This document shows positions 12,283 through 22,304 of a DNA stretch of 64,000 nucleotides, in pieces. A program made the translations under genes and the position numbers. Below the pieces are notes generated by a model. The model did not search any database, was not told the origin of the DNA, and saw only the letters and a list, made by a program, of their open reading frames with translations. Source of the DNA: Cymbomonas tetramitiformis. Taxonomy: Eukaryota; Chlorophyta; Pyramimonadophyceae; Pyramimonadales; Pyramimonadaceae. Position 1 is the stretch's first letter. Each line of letters starts with the position of its first letter. Location of the stretch: NCBI GenBank assembly GCA_001247695.2, contig LGRX02035111.1:62001-126000 (forward strand). The letters are read 5' to 3'.

Positions 12283-14601
12283 TGTACCGATACAGAGACA
12301 GTCCCATGCGAGTTGACTCGATCGCGTGGACCGACGTTGGACCTCGATGGAACCAATGCTGTCCACCTTGGTACAATGCCTCGCCTGGCGGCGCAGAAAG
12401 TCAAAGAACTTTGAATTCTTTGAAGACCTTCGTTCCTCGCACTACCGCCTCACAACCTCAGTCCTCACAGCCTCACGCACAACCTCCGTCCGTCCACGCA
12501 GCACAGACATCGATGGGACCTTCACGCAAGACACGCAGCAAAGACGAGAAGAAACTGTCTTCCCGGCAGACGACCCTCCCTCAGTCTGGAAACACCCAGC
12601 TGGGGGAGCTCATGCGCCAGTTTGCAGCCCAGCAGCAAGAAATGCAGGGTCTCCGGCAGCAGCTGGCAGCAGGGCTTGCTGGTGCTGCTGCTGTGCCTGC
12701 GCAGCACCCGGCCGTCAAGGTGGAAGCGGGTGCTACAGGCAGCGCGCCTGGCGATGCGGGGGGGGTCTTCCACACGACAAAGGAAGCCCCCCAGCATCTC
12801 GTGAAGTCATTGCAGCGGTCGACAAATTTAGTTTGCGGAAATAATTTAAGAAGTGGAGTATGGGCCCCTGGATGCACCATCTCCACGCTGGAGGAAGAGA
12901 GCCTGGACGAAGCCGTTGAGGCGATCAAAACGGCGACGCCAGGCTTCTCGTACGAATGCGTGCGGGATTACATAAAAAACCGACTGACATATATGAAATG
13001 TCAGACCACCACCTTGGGGAGGTGGAAGCTAAAGACCACAAAAGAATGCCCGACGGGTTTTTTCCAGCGTTTTGACGGCCCGGCCCGCGGCGTCCGGGTG
13101 GCATCGGACGCCACCGGCGAGCTGCCCGGCAAGAAGACCACCGAGACGGTGCTGAATTACTTCGACGCCGGGCAGCCCACGGAGGGGCCCCTCTTTGAAG
13201 CCTTCTGGGCACTGGAGGGGGTGCAGTACGTCAAGCCCGCCGACGTGCAGCCCGCCAACTTGGGGAAGCCCGCCGCCGGGCTGGACAAGGATCAAGGGGA
13301 GAAGATCCCTGCCCCAGTCGCGCCCGAGAAGCAGGGCAAGGAGAAGAAGAGTTCGTTCGTGTGGCCACTGGTAAGCAAACATACCTGTTATGTTTTTTTA
13401 CCCTGGACCCCTTTGTTTTAAGAGGGACGGTACAGGGGCCACGTTTAGCCCTCGTACCGAACCCACGCTGGACCGACCCACAGTGTGGTAGGGCCGCTCC
13501 AGCTGAACTGCAGTGTGTGAGTGTGGGTACGATGTCGCTGACTGCTATTGGTTTGGGGCTGGGTCGCAGGCGGATGACTCCACACTGGTGCTCGGGTCAT
13601 TCGTCGCCGTGCACCGCATCCGCTCCAAATCCGTTACCCCCTTCCCCGAGGAGTTCGCCTCCTCACTCCTCGACTACGACAACGATCGGTTCGAGTTGTG
13701 TTACGGGGTGGTGGAGGGGGTCCCCGGGGGGAGCAGTGTGAATATTGCCAAGGGGGGCAAAATCCCCAAGGACGTCGTGGAGGTTTTGCTCAAGTTCGGA
13801 GTAAAACCTTCCCCCCACGACGAGAACGACGAGGCCGGGGACCATCACGACCGCATCCTTGCGATGCACGAGTTATCCATCACGAAGTTGCTCGCTCTCC
13901 CCTCCAACTCAGAAAAAAAAATAAACAAAACAGAACTCCAGCACGACGCCAAGTCGATAATGGAGGCAGGCATCCTGGTGTGGTGAGTAACCCTTCAGTT
14001 CACACGTTTTGCCCTCTGTAAACCTGGGCCCGTTTACCTCTGTAAACCTGGGTCCCGCACGGTCCGGTGTTCTGCCCGCACCCCGCCCCCGTATGTCCTG
14101 TATGGTCCCACGTGTCGCCCCAACCCCGCCCCAGTATACTCTGTGTACTGTATTGAGGTGTGGTGTGTCTACGTATGCAGGTTGCCAGTCAGTAACGTCA
14201 AGCTCAGCAAAAATGCCTCTAAGGTATTTGCTGGTATGAAGGTGCAGAGCGCCAAGGAAGCTTCCGAACGAAGTACTGCCAGCCACGCCGCCAAGGAGGC
14301 CCGCAAAAAGGCGGCAAAGGAGATGCTCGGCAAGGCCAAGAGGAAAGCGGATGGGGGCGACGAAGCCGAGAAAAAGAAGAGGAAAAAGGGCAAGGCAGCT
14401 GTAACGGAGGAGGCCGAGGAGGCCGAGCAGGCCGAGCAGGCCGGGGAGGTGGTGGAGGACATGGAGGCGTCCGGGGATGGCGGGGATGGTGATGAGAATG
14501 GTGATGGGCCCTCGGATGGGAATGGAGAGGATACGCAAGACGAAGATGCGCAAGACGAGGAGGGGGCAAGGGCAGGGTATGATAGTGGTGACGAAGAATA
14601 G
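12283..14601 (+). CDS. CACTA accessory protein (TNPA-like second gene), three exons
   Basis: Exon 1 ends at donor GTAAGC near 13369. Exon 2 runs from about 13570 (acceptor CGCAG) to about 13985 (donor GTGAGT). Exon 3 starts near 14180 and ends at TAG 14599-14601. The start may be 12283 or, by comparison with the CACTA-B protein, the Met near 12511. The protein has a Gln-rich coiled-coil-like stretch, then a conserved block with a LGRWKLK motif and FDGPA, and ends in Lys-rich then Glu/Asp-rich sequence. The CACTA-B counterpart has GRWKWK and YKGPA at the same place. I do not recognise a named domain. The position divergent to the transposase, together with the subterminal arrays, suggests the array-binding partner, like plant TNPA. 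Confidence 0.75.
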
Positions 14602-14696
14602 CAATCATTTTGTGTAGAACTGCCGTACTGTTTTTGCCGTCCTGACCACTTCACTTGTAAATATTGTTTATAATTGCATTGTATACTAAAATAATC

Positions 14697-15800
14697 ATAT
14701 GGACCCGCTGAATAACCATATGGACCCACAAAATAATCGCATGGACCCGCTTGTTGATCACATGGACCCGTTTTACAATCGTATGGACCCGCTTAATACC
14801 CACACGAACCCGCCGAATAATCGTATGGACCCACAAAATGATCACATGGACCCGCTGAATAACCGTATGGGCCCACAAAATAATCGAATGGACCCGCTTG
14901 CAGAGCACATGGACCCGTTTTACAATCGCATGGACCCGCTTAATACCCACACGAACCCGCCGAATAATCGTATGGACCCACAAAATGATCACATGGACCC
15001 GCTGAATAACCGTATGGACCCACAAAATAATCGAATGGACCCGCTTGCAGAGCACATGGACCCGTTTTACAATCGCATGGACCCGCTTAATACCCACACG
15101 GACCCGCGAATAATCGTATGGACCCACAAAATAATCACACGGACCCTCTGAATAACCATATGGACCCACATAATAATCGCATGGACCCGCTTGCAGAGCA
15201 CATGGACCCGTTTTACAATCGCATGGACCCGCTTAATACCCGCACGGACCCGCCGAATAATCGTATGGACCCACAAAATGATCACATGGACCCGCTGAAT
15301 AACCGTATGGACCCACATCATAATCGAATGGACCCGCTTGCAGAGCACATGGACCCGTTTTACAATCGCATGGACCCGCTTAATACCCACATGGACCCGC
15401 CGAAGAATCATATGGACCAACAAAATAATCATATGGACCCGCTGAATAACCGTATGGACCCACAAAATAATCGTATGGACCCACAAAATAATCACATGGA
15501 CCCGCTAAATAACCGTATGGACCCGCTTGCAGAGCACATGGACCCGTTTTACAAACGCATGGACCCGCTTAATACCCACATGGACCCGCCGAAGAATCGT
15601 ATGGACCCACAAAATAATCACATGGACCCGCAGAATAATCGCATAGACCCACATACTAATCACATGGACCCGCTTAATGCCCACGTGGACCCGCCGGATA
15701 ATCATACGGACCCGCTTAATACTCACACGGACCCGCTAGATCATCGCTTGGACCCGCCTAAATACCACATGGACCTGCCGGGTAATCATATGAACCCATC
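14697..15800. repeat. CACTA-A right array of ~30-bp units
   Basis: Regular units of about 30 bp with a constant ATGGACCCGC or ATGGACCCAC core alternating with AATAATCG/AATACCCAC-type spacers. The units form higher-order blocks of about 180 bp: the run of CAGAGCACATGGACCCG plus TTTTACAATCGCATGG recurs at 14900, 15040, 15195, 15345 and 15530. Unit length is a multiple of three, so long MDPLNN-type reading frames appear on both strands; they are artefacts of the array. Confidence 0.9.
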
Positions 15801-16315
15801 GAGCGAGGGGTCCATGCTGGGTCCATGTGATGCATTCCCTACGGGTCCATGCGAGGTCCATGCGTCGCATGGACCCGTAGGAATGTCTGACCATCGGACC
15901 CATGTGGCCCTCACCGGTCCATGTGGGGTCCATGTGATGATAACTGAGTGGTCCCCGCGAAGTCCATGTGATTGTACCTACCGGTCCATGCGGGGTCCAT
16001 GTGGGGTCCATGCGTCGCATGGACCCGTAGGAATGTCTGACCATCGGACCCATGTGGCCCTCACCGGTCCATGTCGGGTCCACATGCTACGTACACACTA
16101 AGAGGTATCACATGGACCCCACATGGACCCGTAGGGAGGGTCCATGTGAGGTCCATGTGACTGAAAACCGTATGGACCCCACATGGACCTTCAGTGGACC
16201 CCATATGGACCCCTAGGGAGAAATGTCTGACCATTTGGGGCATGCGAGGTCCATTCCAAGTCCACGGGGGTCCACGTGAGGTCCATGCGGGGTCCATGTG
16301 ATTTATGAATCACAT
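15801..16315. repeat. CACTA-A outer right subterminal repeats
   Basis: GGTCCATGYG motifs in both orientations up to the terminal inverted repeat. A block of about 130 bp containing GTCGCATGGACCCGTAGG and GACCATCGGACCCATGTGG occurs twice (about 15860-15925 and 16005-16075). No coding potential. Confidence 0.85.
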
Positions 16316-16341
16316 GGACCCGTCCCTATTTGGTAGGGGTA

Positions 16342-16610
16342 CCCAAGCAACACCATGTCCCGCGAGAGCTGTGCTGGGAAAGCACGAGACTTCATCGCAG
16401 GCAGGAGTTTCAGCGTCCAGAACACGAGGCATGGGGTCAGCGCAAGCAGTGTACGCGATTCCCCGCACCTTGTTGCACCATCTGTTCTGTGGACTGAAGT
16501 TGGGGAAGCGCATGAGCGAGGAGAGCGCAGCAGCAGTCATGGACATCATCGCCACTCTGACAGCGCAGACGGACGAGATCCCGATGCAGGAACAAGATAC
16601 TGAGGTCTAA
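16342..16610 (+). pseudogene. C5-methyltransferase C-terminal part of the gypsy pol, displaced by CACTA-A
   Basis: Removing CACTA-A plus one GTA copy joins the split codon A(3839)+CC(16342-16343), and the reading frame continues without a stop to TAA at 16608-16610. The downstream peptide (about 89 residues) contains a CPxRAxxGKH stretch and an AIPRTLL segment. These resemble the end of bacterial-type and retroelement cytosine methyltransferases, where a Cys/His-containing strand and an 'IP..L' helix follow the RYG-like motif VIII (CRYGTP at about 3762). I infer that this is the missing end of the enzyme. On its own it has no start and no catalytic motif. Confidence 0.8.
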
Positions 16611-16940
16611 GACCCTCAGGGCGCAAAGCAGCGCAAGACCCGCAGAGCGAGAGGAGTACCAGGGCGACAGAACTTGGCAGCGTAATTCGGGGACGGAGCC
16701 TCGGGAAACCTCCAGCGCGGAAGGGGACTCAGACCCAAGGACTGAGGGGCACGGGACCCAAGAACCCGAGGCTTAGAAGCCAGGGGGACTCAGACCCGAG
16801 GACTGAGGGGCACGGGACCCGAGAACCCGAGGCTTAACAGCCAGCATCACTGTGCATGTTTGTTGATCCCCAGACAATGTAAATGCAGGCGAACACTAAA
16901 CGCTAGCGAGGACGTAAGCGCGCGCCAAAGGGGGGGAGAG
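16611..16940 (+). other. Gypsy 3' untranslated region with ~60-bp tandem duplication and polypurine tract
   Basis: No ORF is supported. Two near-identical ~60-bp units (about 16723-16842) both contain GGACTCAGACCC and end in CCCGAGGCTTA followed by GCCAG. The purine run AAAGGGGGGGAGAG at 16927-16940 sits immediately before the presumed LTR start, as expected for a plus-strand primer. Confidence 0.7.
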
Positions 16941-16941
16941 T

Positions 16942-17698
16942 TGTGCTAGGGTAAGTCACGAGACAGAATGACGACGTGTCAGAATGGCGAGTGACGGGTA
17001 CTATGACAGTCACCAATGACAGGCATTTATATGACCAGATGACGAGAGGTCTGACAGAAATGACTGACAGAAATGCCTGACCCGAAAGTGAGTTTTGAAG
17101 GTTGAGAGAATTGGTGGAAACCATCCCAGAAATGGTGGGAACCATTTCATATTCAAACAGCCACACAGAACTGGAGGGAAACCAGGAGAGCCCCAGTTCT
17201 TGCCACATCATCAGATCTATGACCATTCAGTAATTCAGAGCAGAGATCATTGTATGACTGGCAGCTGCAGCCCAAATGCCAAATGACAAGACCTGTCATA
17301 GGATATGTGAACATGAAGTGACTGAGCACTGTGACTGTCGAATTCGGATGAGATCTGAGGGAATTCGAGTCGACATGTTACTACTTAAAGAGCTGAACAA
17401 GCTCTCATGCTAGTTTTTTAATTAGTTACACATTGGCACTGACCTCTGGTGTCTTGTAACTTCAAACAGTGAAAGTTCATCTAAGTATAAAGAAATATCC
17501 GACAGTATACAAAGCATTCCGATATCAAACTATGGTCCTAGTACCATATTCCCTGTAAGTGTTACTTGCACCCTTGTGAGACTGGTTCAGTCCTCACAAC
17601 CGAACAGTTTTACAGTTCAGTGAATTTATAGTGAATTTATATTACATATTACAATTTCGACTACACAAAAAACCGCCCGTGCGATGTTCCTAGTCACA
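16942..17698 (+). repeat. Probable 3' LTR of the gypsy element (right limit uncertain)
   Basis: It starts TGTGCTAGGG directly after the polypurine tract. The sequence is non-coding. The right end at CCTAGTCACA is chosen only because it forms an imperfect terminal inverted match with the start. No second LTR is available in the window to confirm it, and other ends a few tens of bases upstream are possible. Confidence 0.5.
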
Positions 17699-17726
17699 GG
17701 GGGGCTTTCATCGCACGGGCGGTTTT
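17669..17726. repeat. Perfect 18-bp inverted repeat (hairpin)
   Basis: The arm AAAACCGCCCGTGCGATG (17669-17686) is exactly complementary to 17709-17726, with a 22-base loop. It lies at the presumed junction between the gypsy LTR and the zinc-finger/dioxygenase gene. Function unknown. The T-run after the second arm would suit a terminator-like structure, but that is speculation. Confidence 0.8.
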
Positions 17727-17798
17727 ACAGTAACTTTTCACATTCACACCAGAGTTCACCACGCGCGACTCAAATTGCAACGGTTCAATTACCTAGGT

Positions 17799-18011
17799 AT
17801 GCCTCGATTCGTGCGTGAGTGTGAATTCTGTTTAGGAGGCAACAAGAACAAAGCACAAGTGCGTTGCTGGTGGGGGCCAGATTGCGATTTGTGGGTTATC
17901 ACAGAGTACTCAGAGCATTGGGCGTGTTATCCTTGTGCTCAAACAACCTTCATAGATCAAGAGTCGTTGGACGACACCCCTGGTGTCAACTGGGAACTGA
18001 TCGATAGTTGA
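17799..18011 (+). CDS. Small cysteine/tryptophan-rich ORF upstream of the dioxygenase gene
   Basis: About 70 codons from the ATG at 17799 (an upstream non-ATG start at 17775 is possible) to TGA 18009-18011. Pairs CEFC, a CxxxxxC around a WWGPD stretch and CYPC are spaced like a small zinc-binding fold. The next ORF starts at ATG 18014, two bases after this stop, in another frame. That closeness is unusual for a nuclear gene: it may be an upstream ORF, a frame-broken 5' part of the same protein, or an exon with unrecognised splice sites. I do not recognise a family. Confidence 0.45.
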   Translation: MPRFVRECEFCLGGNKNKAQVRCWWGPDCDLWVITEYSEHWACYPCAQTTFIDQESLDDTPGVNWELIDS

Positions 18012-18799
18012 ACATGTCGCGCCGCGGTAATACTAAGTCGTCAGGGACCCAACAACCTACGAAGAGATCCCAGCTAGCGCGTGGGAGCGCTTTGGTGGAC
18101 CAGGGGGCTAAGATTTCAGAAGCCTCCAAGTCAAGAAAGCAGCTAACATTTCCAACCTTGGAAATGTTACAGGCTAACAATATCTGCCAAGTGGCTTACT
18201 GCTCGCACTCTCGGGTTCCTGGAAGGGTGCCAGTATTGGACAAGAATTGCCGAGTTTGTGGGGCTTACTTTCACCGGGCATGTGGTGCGGGCGCAACCTA
18301 CCCCAAGGAATGCGGACATTGCGGAAGTTGGGTTGCCGACTTCTGTCTGTTTTGCGCCAAGGGTAAGGTGGATGGCTCACCACCCGGGCATGCATGCCGC
18401 AACTGCAAGCGCTGCTTCCATGGGGTATGCGCCTTTGGCTTCAAGAACAACCCCGACGAGTCCTGGTGCCACCGCTCGGGTTGCGACGGCAAGAGTGGGT
18501 TTCAGAGCAGGTGCAGGCCTCGCAAATATCCTGCTGGGCTGATGGACGAGCTGAAGCAGCGCAACCGGGGCGGGTTTGTGCGTGGATGGGCTGCTGAAGC
18601 TGCAGTTGCTGCTGGGCAGCAGGAGACCGAGGGGGTTCAGCAGGCTGTTGGTGAAGTTCTTGCAGAAGCTGTGGCTGCAATAGTTGCTGCAGCTGGGCAG
18701 AAGGAGATCGTGGAGGAGGAGCAGGCTGCTGGCGAAGTTGCTGCAGTAGCTGTGGCTGCTGGAGCTGCGGCAGCTGGCCCTACAAATTATTGCCCCATT

Positions 18800-19960
18800 C
18801 ATCCGTGTGGATTTGCATATGGACAGCGTATGGACATCGCAAGGACCCATATGGACAACCGTATGGACGGTCTGGACAGATTTCTGGCGAAACCTTGATG
18901 CATATGTAAGAACCATACGGACGACGCGTAATTGTGGTGTCCATATGAAAATGTCCCATGGACACCGTAAGGATTTCGTAAGGACACCGTATGGACGGCC
19001 GTATGGACACCGTATGGACAGAACACATGTCCACATGGTGTCCATACGCATGGACAGAGGCACTATCCAACCGCACGACAGCGCAGGGACACCGTATGGA
19101 AACCCGTATGGATAGCATATGGACGTCGTAACCGGACGTGCGGACAACGTATGGACTACCGTAAGGACAGCGTATGGATAGCGTATGAACATCACAGTCG
19201 CACGTGCGGACACCGTATGTAATGCCGCAAGGACGGCATATGGACGGCGCATGGACATCGTAAACGTGCGTGCGGACGGCATATGGACTCCCATAAGGAC
19301 AACGTATGGACGTCGCATGGACATCGTAACCGGACGTGCGGACAACGTATGGACCACCGTAAGGACAGCGTATGGATAGCGCATGGACCTCATAATCGCA
19401 CGTGCGGACACCGTATGTAATCCCGTAAGGACGGCATATGGACGACGCATGGACATCGTAAACGTGCGTGCGGGCGGTATATGGACTCCCATATGGACGA
19501 CGTATGGAGGACGCATGGACATCATAATCGCACGTACGGACATCGTATGGACCACCGTAAGGACAGCGTATGGATAGCGCATGGACATTATAATCGCACG
19601 TGCGGACACCGTATGTAAATCCGTAAGGATAGCATATGGACGACGCATGGACATCGTAAACGTGCGTGCGGACGGCATATGTACTCCCATATGGACAACG
19701 TATGGACGACGCATGTACATCATAATCACACGTACGGACACCGTGTGGACTACCATATGGACATCGTAAACGTGCGTGCGGACGGCATATGGACACCCAT
19801 AAGGACGGTCAATAATAGATAGTCCACACGCATGGACATCGGTGTCCGTACGTGTGGATAGCTTGTGTTTATAGATATCAATGCGTATGGACGATGCAGT
19901 CCACGCGTACGGACATCGGTGTCCGTGCGCGTGGATAGCTTATGATACACAAAATATTTA
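18800..19960. repeat. CACTA-B left subterminal array with 198-bp higher-order unit
   Basis: Basic motif CGTATGGAC/CGCATGGAC with CGTGCGGAC variants. A higher-order unit of about 198 bp, starting GCGTATGGATAGCG, recurs near 19171, 19369 and 19567. The unit is a multiple of three, which produces long VRTAYG/VHTVSAR-type reading frames that I do not count as genes. Confidence 0.9.
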
Positions 19961-20016
19961 CAAGGTACAGGGATACACAAAATATTTACAAAAATGTTTA
20001 CAAAATGTTTTCTAGC

Positions 20017-22304
20017 CTAGCTTCTCGGCTTCTTTGCTGGCTTTTCACCTTCTTCCTTTTTTCTGTCAACTTTTCTCTTTGGAATTTGGAATTTGGAATT
20101 GGGAGCGGAACCGCCCTTAACCTTCTCATCCTTCTTCCCATCCTTCTTGTCCTCCTCATCCTCCTCAGAGTTGGTTTGCTCCTCGTCCTCGTCCTTCTCG
20201 TCGACGCCCTCGCCCCTCTCCTCATCCTCCACAGTCTCTCCGTCATTAGCAGCGGCGGGATCCTCGACAGCCTCAACAACAGCATCATTAGCATCACCAT
20301 CGGCCGCGTTCTCCTCTTCAACTTCCGATTCTTGTGCATCTTGCTTCTGACACCCCCGCACGTCCTGGAACCAGTGACGGCTCGTTCCTCTCGTATGGAA
20401 CTGCAAGTGAATGCAACCTAAGTAAGTGCATTAAGAGCAACGACAACAATTGACAAGCTAAATGCCACTAGAACAATACAAGCAAACACACCGTGACGGG
20501 GGGGTATCCACGGTCCCGTTCCGATACCTCAGCAGGCTCCAACTTCAGGCCGGCCAGTTTTCTCGCTGTCAGCCTCTCGGGATACAGCTTCTCCGTGTTG
20601 GCGTGCCTCAAGTAGGCCTTGTGTATCCTGCGTACATAAACCACTTGTTAGACGGCGTCCTTACGTATGTACACCGTCTTCCACCCGTATGGACGGCACA
20701 ATAAATGGTGTCCACGCGTATGGACAGCAAAACAACACCACGCACACATGTACACATGGACGTTCGCGTAAGTGCAAAAGGTAAAAATGTGAACGTTGCA
20801 GGGGAAGGCAGGGAGGGAGGGAGGACTTGCCAGATAACATTTTTTCTTACTATAACTGACTGGAGGTTGTGCTCCAGCATCTCCATCGTTTTATTAGCCG
20901 TCCCGGTGCGGAGTTGCTCGGCACTCACGAGCTCGTCCACCATCGACATGTGGTGGGAAAGAATCCGCTCCACGGGGTAAACCTCCCCCTTATCTGGAAG
21001 GTGAACGACGAATTCAACGTACAGCTCGTAGGTATCTTTGGGCAAAATCATTGGTTTCTCGTTCAATGAATTTCCCGGCCCGATGGCGGCGACGGTAGCC
21101 CGACCAATGACAAGGTTCGGGAGGCCAGATTTGGTGGCCTTTCCGGTGTCGTAACCGGTACCGATACGACCCACGTCCGCCTGGGGGGTGGCGAAGACGT
21201 CCACCTGGTCCCCTACGGCCAAGGGGCCCCCGAGGTTGGGGGAGTGCTTCTCTGCCTGCGGAACCGGCTCTTCGGGGACCGTCTGTTGAGGCGCTTCCAC
21301 CTGGACACCGTGCGGACGACGTGTGGACTAAGTCGTTCGTACGGGCGACACACGCGTGGAAACATATAAGAAAAACAGTGAAGAACTGGCGCTCACTGGC
21401 CAAAACGTACACCCCTGTGGACAACGTGCAAACTACGTGGTTCATAAGGGTGGAAACAATCAAGCGGCACAAGTTGAAAAAAGGTTCACATAACCACGAG
21501 CTTGGACACCGTTGCACAACGTGTGGACACCGGCGCTCACAGGCGGAAGAGCACAAAAGTTACCTTTACTTCCGGTTTCTTTTCAGGGGCTTCAGGGGCT
21601 TTGGCACCAAGCGCTGTGAAGATCTCAAAGTGCTTCCCTTCAGTGAGTGGCTTGCCAGCAGCAATTGCCAGAGCCACCTGCAGGCACGCCTCTGTCTCCT
21701 CCGGGTCCGGCGCATCCCTGTGCCCGTATACCTTGTACCCGGCCGCTGGACCCTTGTACCGGATGTGAAAACCGTCGGGGAAGTCCTGGGTGACCTTCCA
21801 CTTCCAGCGACCGGGCCCCTCCGAGTTATTTTTCAAATAACTCAACCGGTTGGTGACGTATGTTTTCACCATCCGCAAGGGCACCTGCGGGTGGCGGGAC
21901 TGGATATGCTTGGCGATTTTGGTGTGCTTGGCCGCCCCAATGACGGCGACCGTCCCAGGGGGTATCAGGCCTTTTTCCTGCCAGTCGTCGATGACCTCCC
22001 GGGCGTCTTCCTTCATGTCATTTAAGACTTGGGCGCCCGGGTCCACCACCAACCGCGCTGTATTTGCGGCCTGCGCAGCCTCTGCAGGTTGCGCTGCACC
22101 CCCTGCCCCGGCAGCCCCTGCAAACAGCAGCATTTGCTGCTGCATGCTTTGCATCTGCTGAAACATCTGCTGCATGGTGGTGTTTGACGCGGCCGCCTCC
22201 ACCAAGCTGGTTTGGCGACGCTGGTTTGGCGAGGGAGTGGGGGCGGTGGGTGGTGATTTCGGGATCTGTGCGCGTTGTCTACTGGGCTGAACTCGTCTGG
22301 CCAT
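20017..22304 (-). CDS. CACTA-B accessory protein (TNPA-like), about four exons
   Basis: Start ATG at 22304, MARRVQPS. Exon 1 to about 21566 (donor GTAACT); exon 2 about 21304-20853 (donor GTAAGA); exon 3 about 20631-20527 (acceptor CAG, donor GTATCG); exon 4 about 20412-20017. Exon 1 has a Met/Gln-rich coiled-coil stretch, then the block TNRLSYLK...GRWKWK...YKGPA that aligns with the CACTA-A protein. Exon 2 contains a small beta-rich segment (LAVGDQVDVFATPQADVG). The last exon is acidic, then Lys/Arg-rich, ending KKPRS, which looks like a nuclear-localisation tail. By position and homology this is the second CACTA gene. No named domain is recognised. Confidence 0.75.

Larger units (their letters stand above)
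3840..16338 (-). mobile_element. CACTA-A: autonomous-type En/Spm (CACTA) DNA transposon, 12,499 bp
   Basis: Terminal inverted repeats begin CCCTACCAAATA on the left (3840) and, on the complementary strand, at 16338. The match continues imperfectly into GGGTCCATG. The 3-bp target duplication is GTA (3837-3839 and 16339-16341), and 3-bp TSDs are the rule for CACTA elements. CCCTA replaces the classical CACTA terminus. The element holds a TNP2/DUF4218 transposase on the minus strand, a divergent accessory gene on the plus strand, and large subterminal arrays of a GGTCCATG-type motif at both ends. It sits inside the C5-methyltransferase codons of a gypsy element, so it is the younger insertion. 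Confidence 0.95.
1..17698 (+). mobile_element. Ty3/gypsy LTR retrotransposon, 3' portion, interrupted by CACTA-A
   Basis: The window opens inside the RNase H domain of a Ty3/gypsy pol gene. Integrase, a chromodomain-like segment and a cytosine methyltransferase follow. The body is interrupted by CACTA-A at 3840-16338 and resumes at 16342. After the stop codon near 16610 there is about 330 bp of untranslated sequence, a purine tract at 16927-16940 and then a probable 3' LTR starting TGTGCTAGGG. The right limit near 17698 is inferred from an imperfect terminal inverted match (TGTGCTAGG against CCTAGTCACA). The 5' LTR lies outside the window, so the LTR end and TSD cannot be confirmed. The order RNase H before integrase, and a DD35E integrase, are standard for the Ty3/gypsy class. 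Confidence 0.85.

Noticed and set aside
13909..14608. Several minus-strand ORFs (His/Pro- or Ser-rich)
   Set aside because: Antisense to the Lys/Glu-rich last exon of the CACTA-A accessory gene.
14651..16101. MDPLNN / RVHVIIL-type ORFs of 150-327 codons
   Set aside because: Read-through of the 30-bp array; both strands are open and composition follows the DNA unit.
18377..19796. 338- and 459-codon minus-strand ORFs
   Set aside because: They cover the 198-bp array and continue antisense to the zinc-finger exon; low-complexity VHTVSVR patterns.
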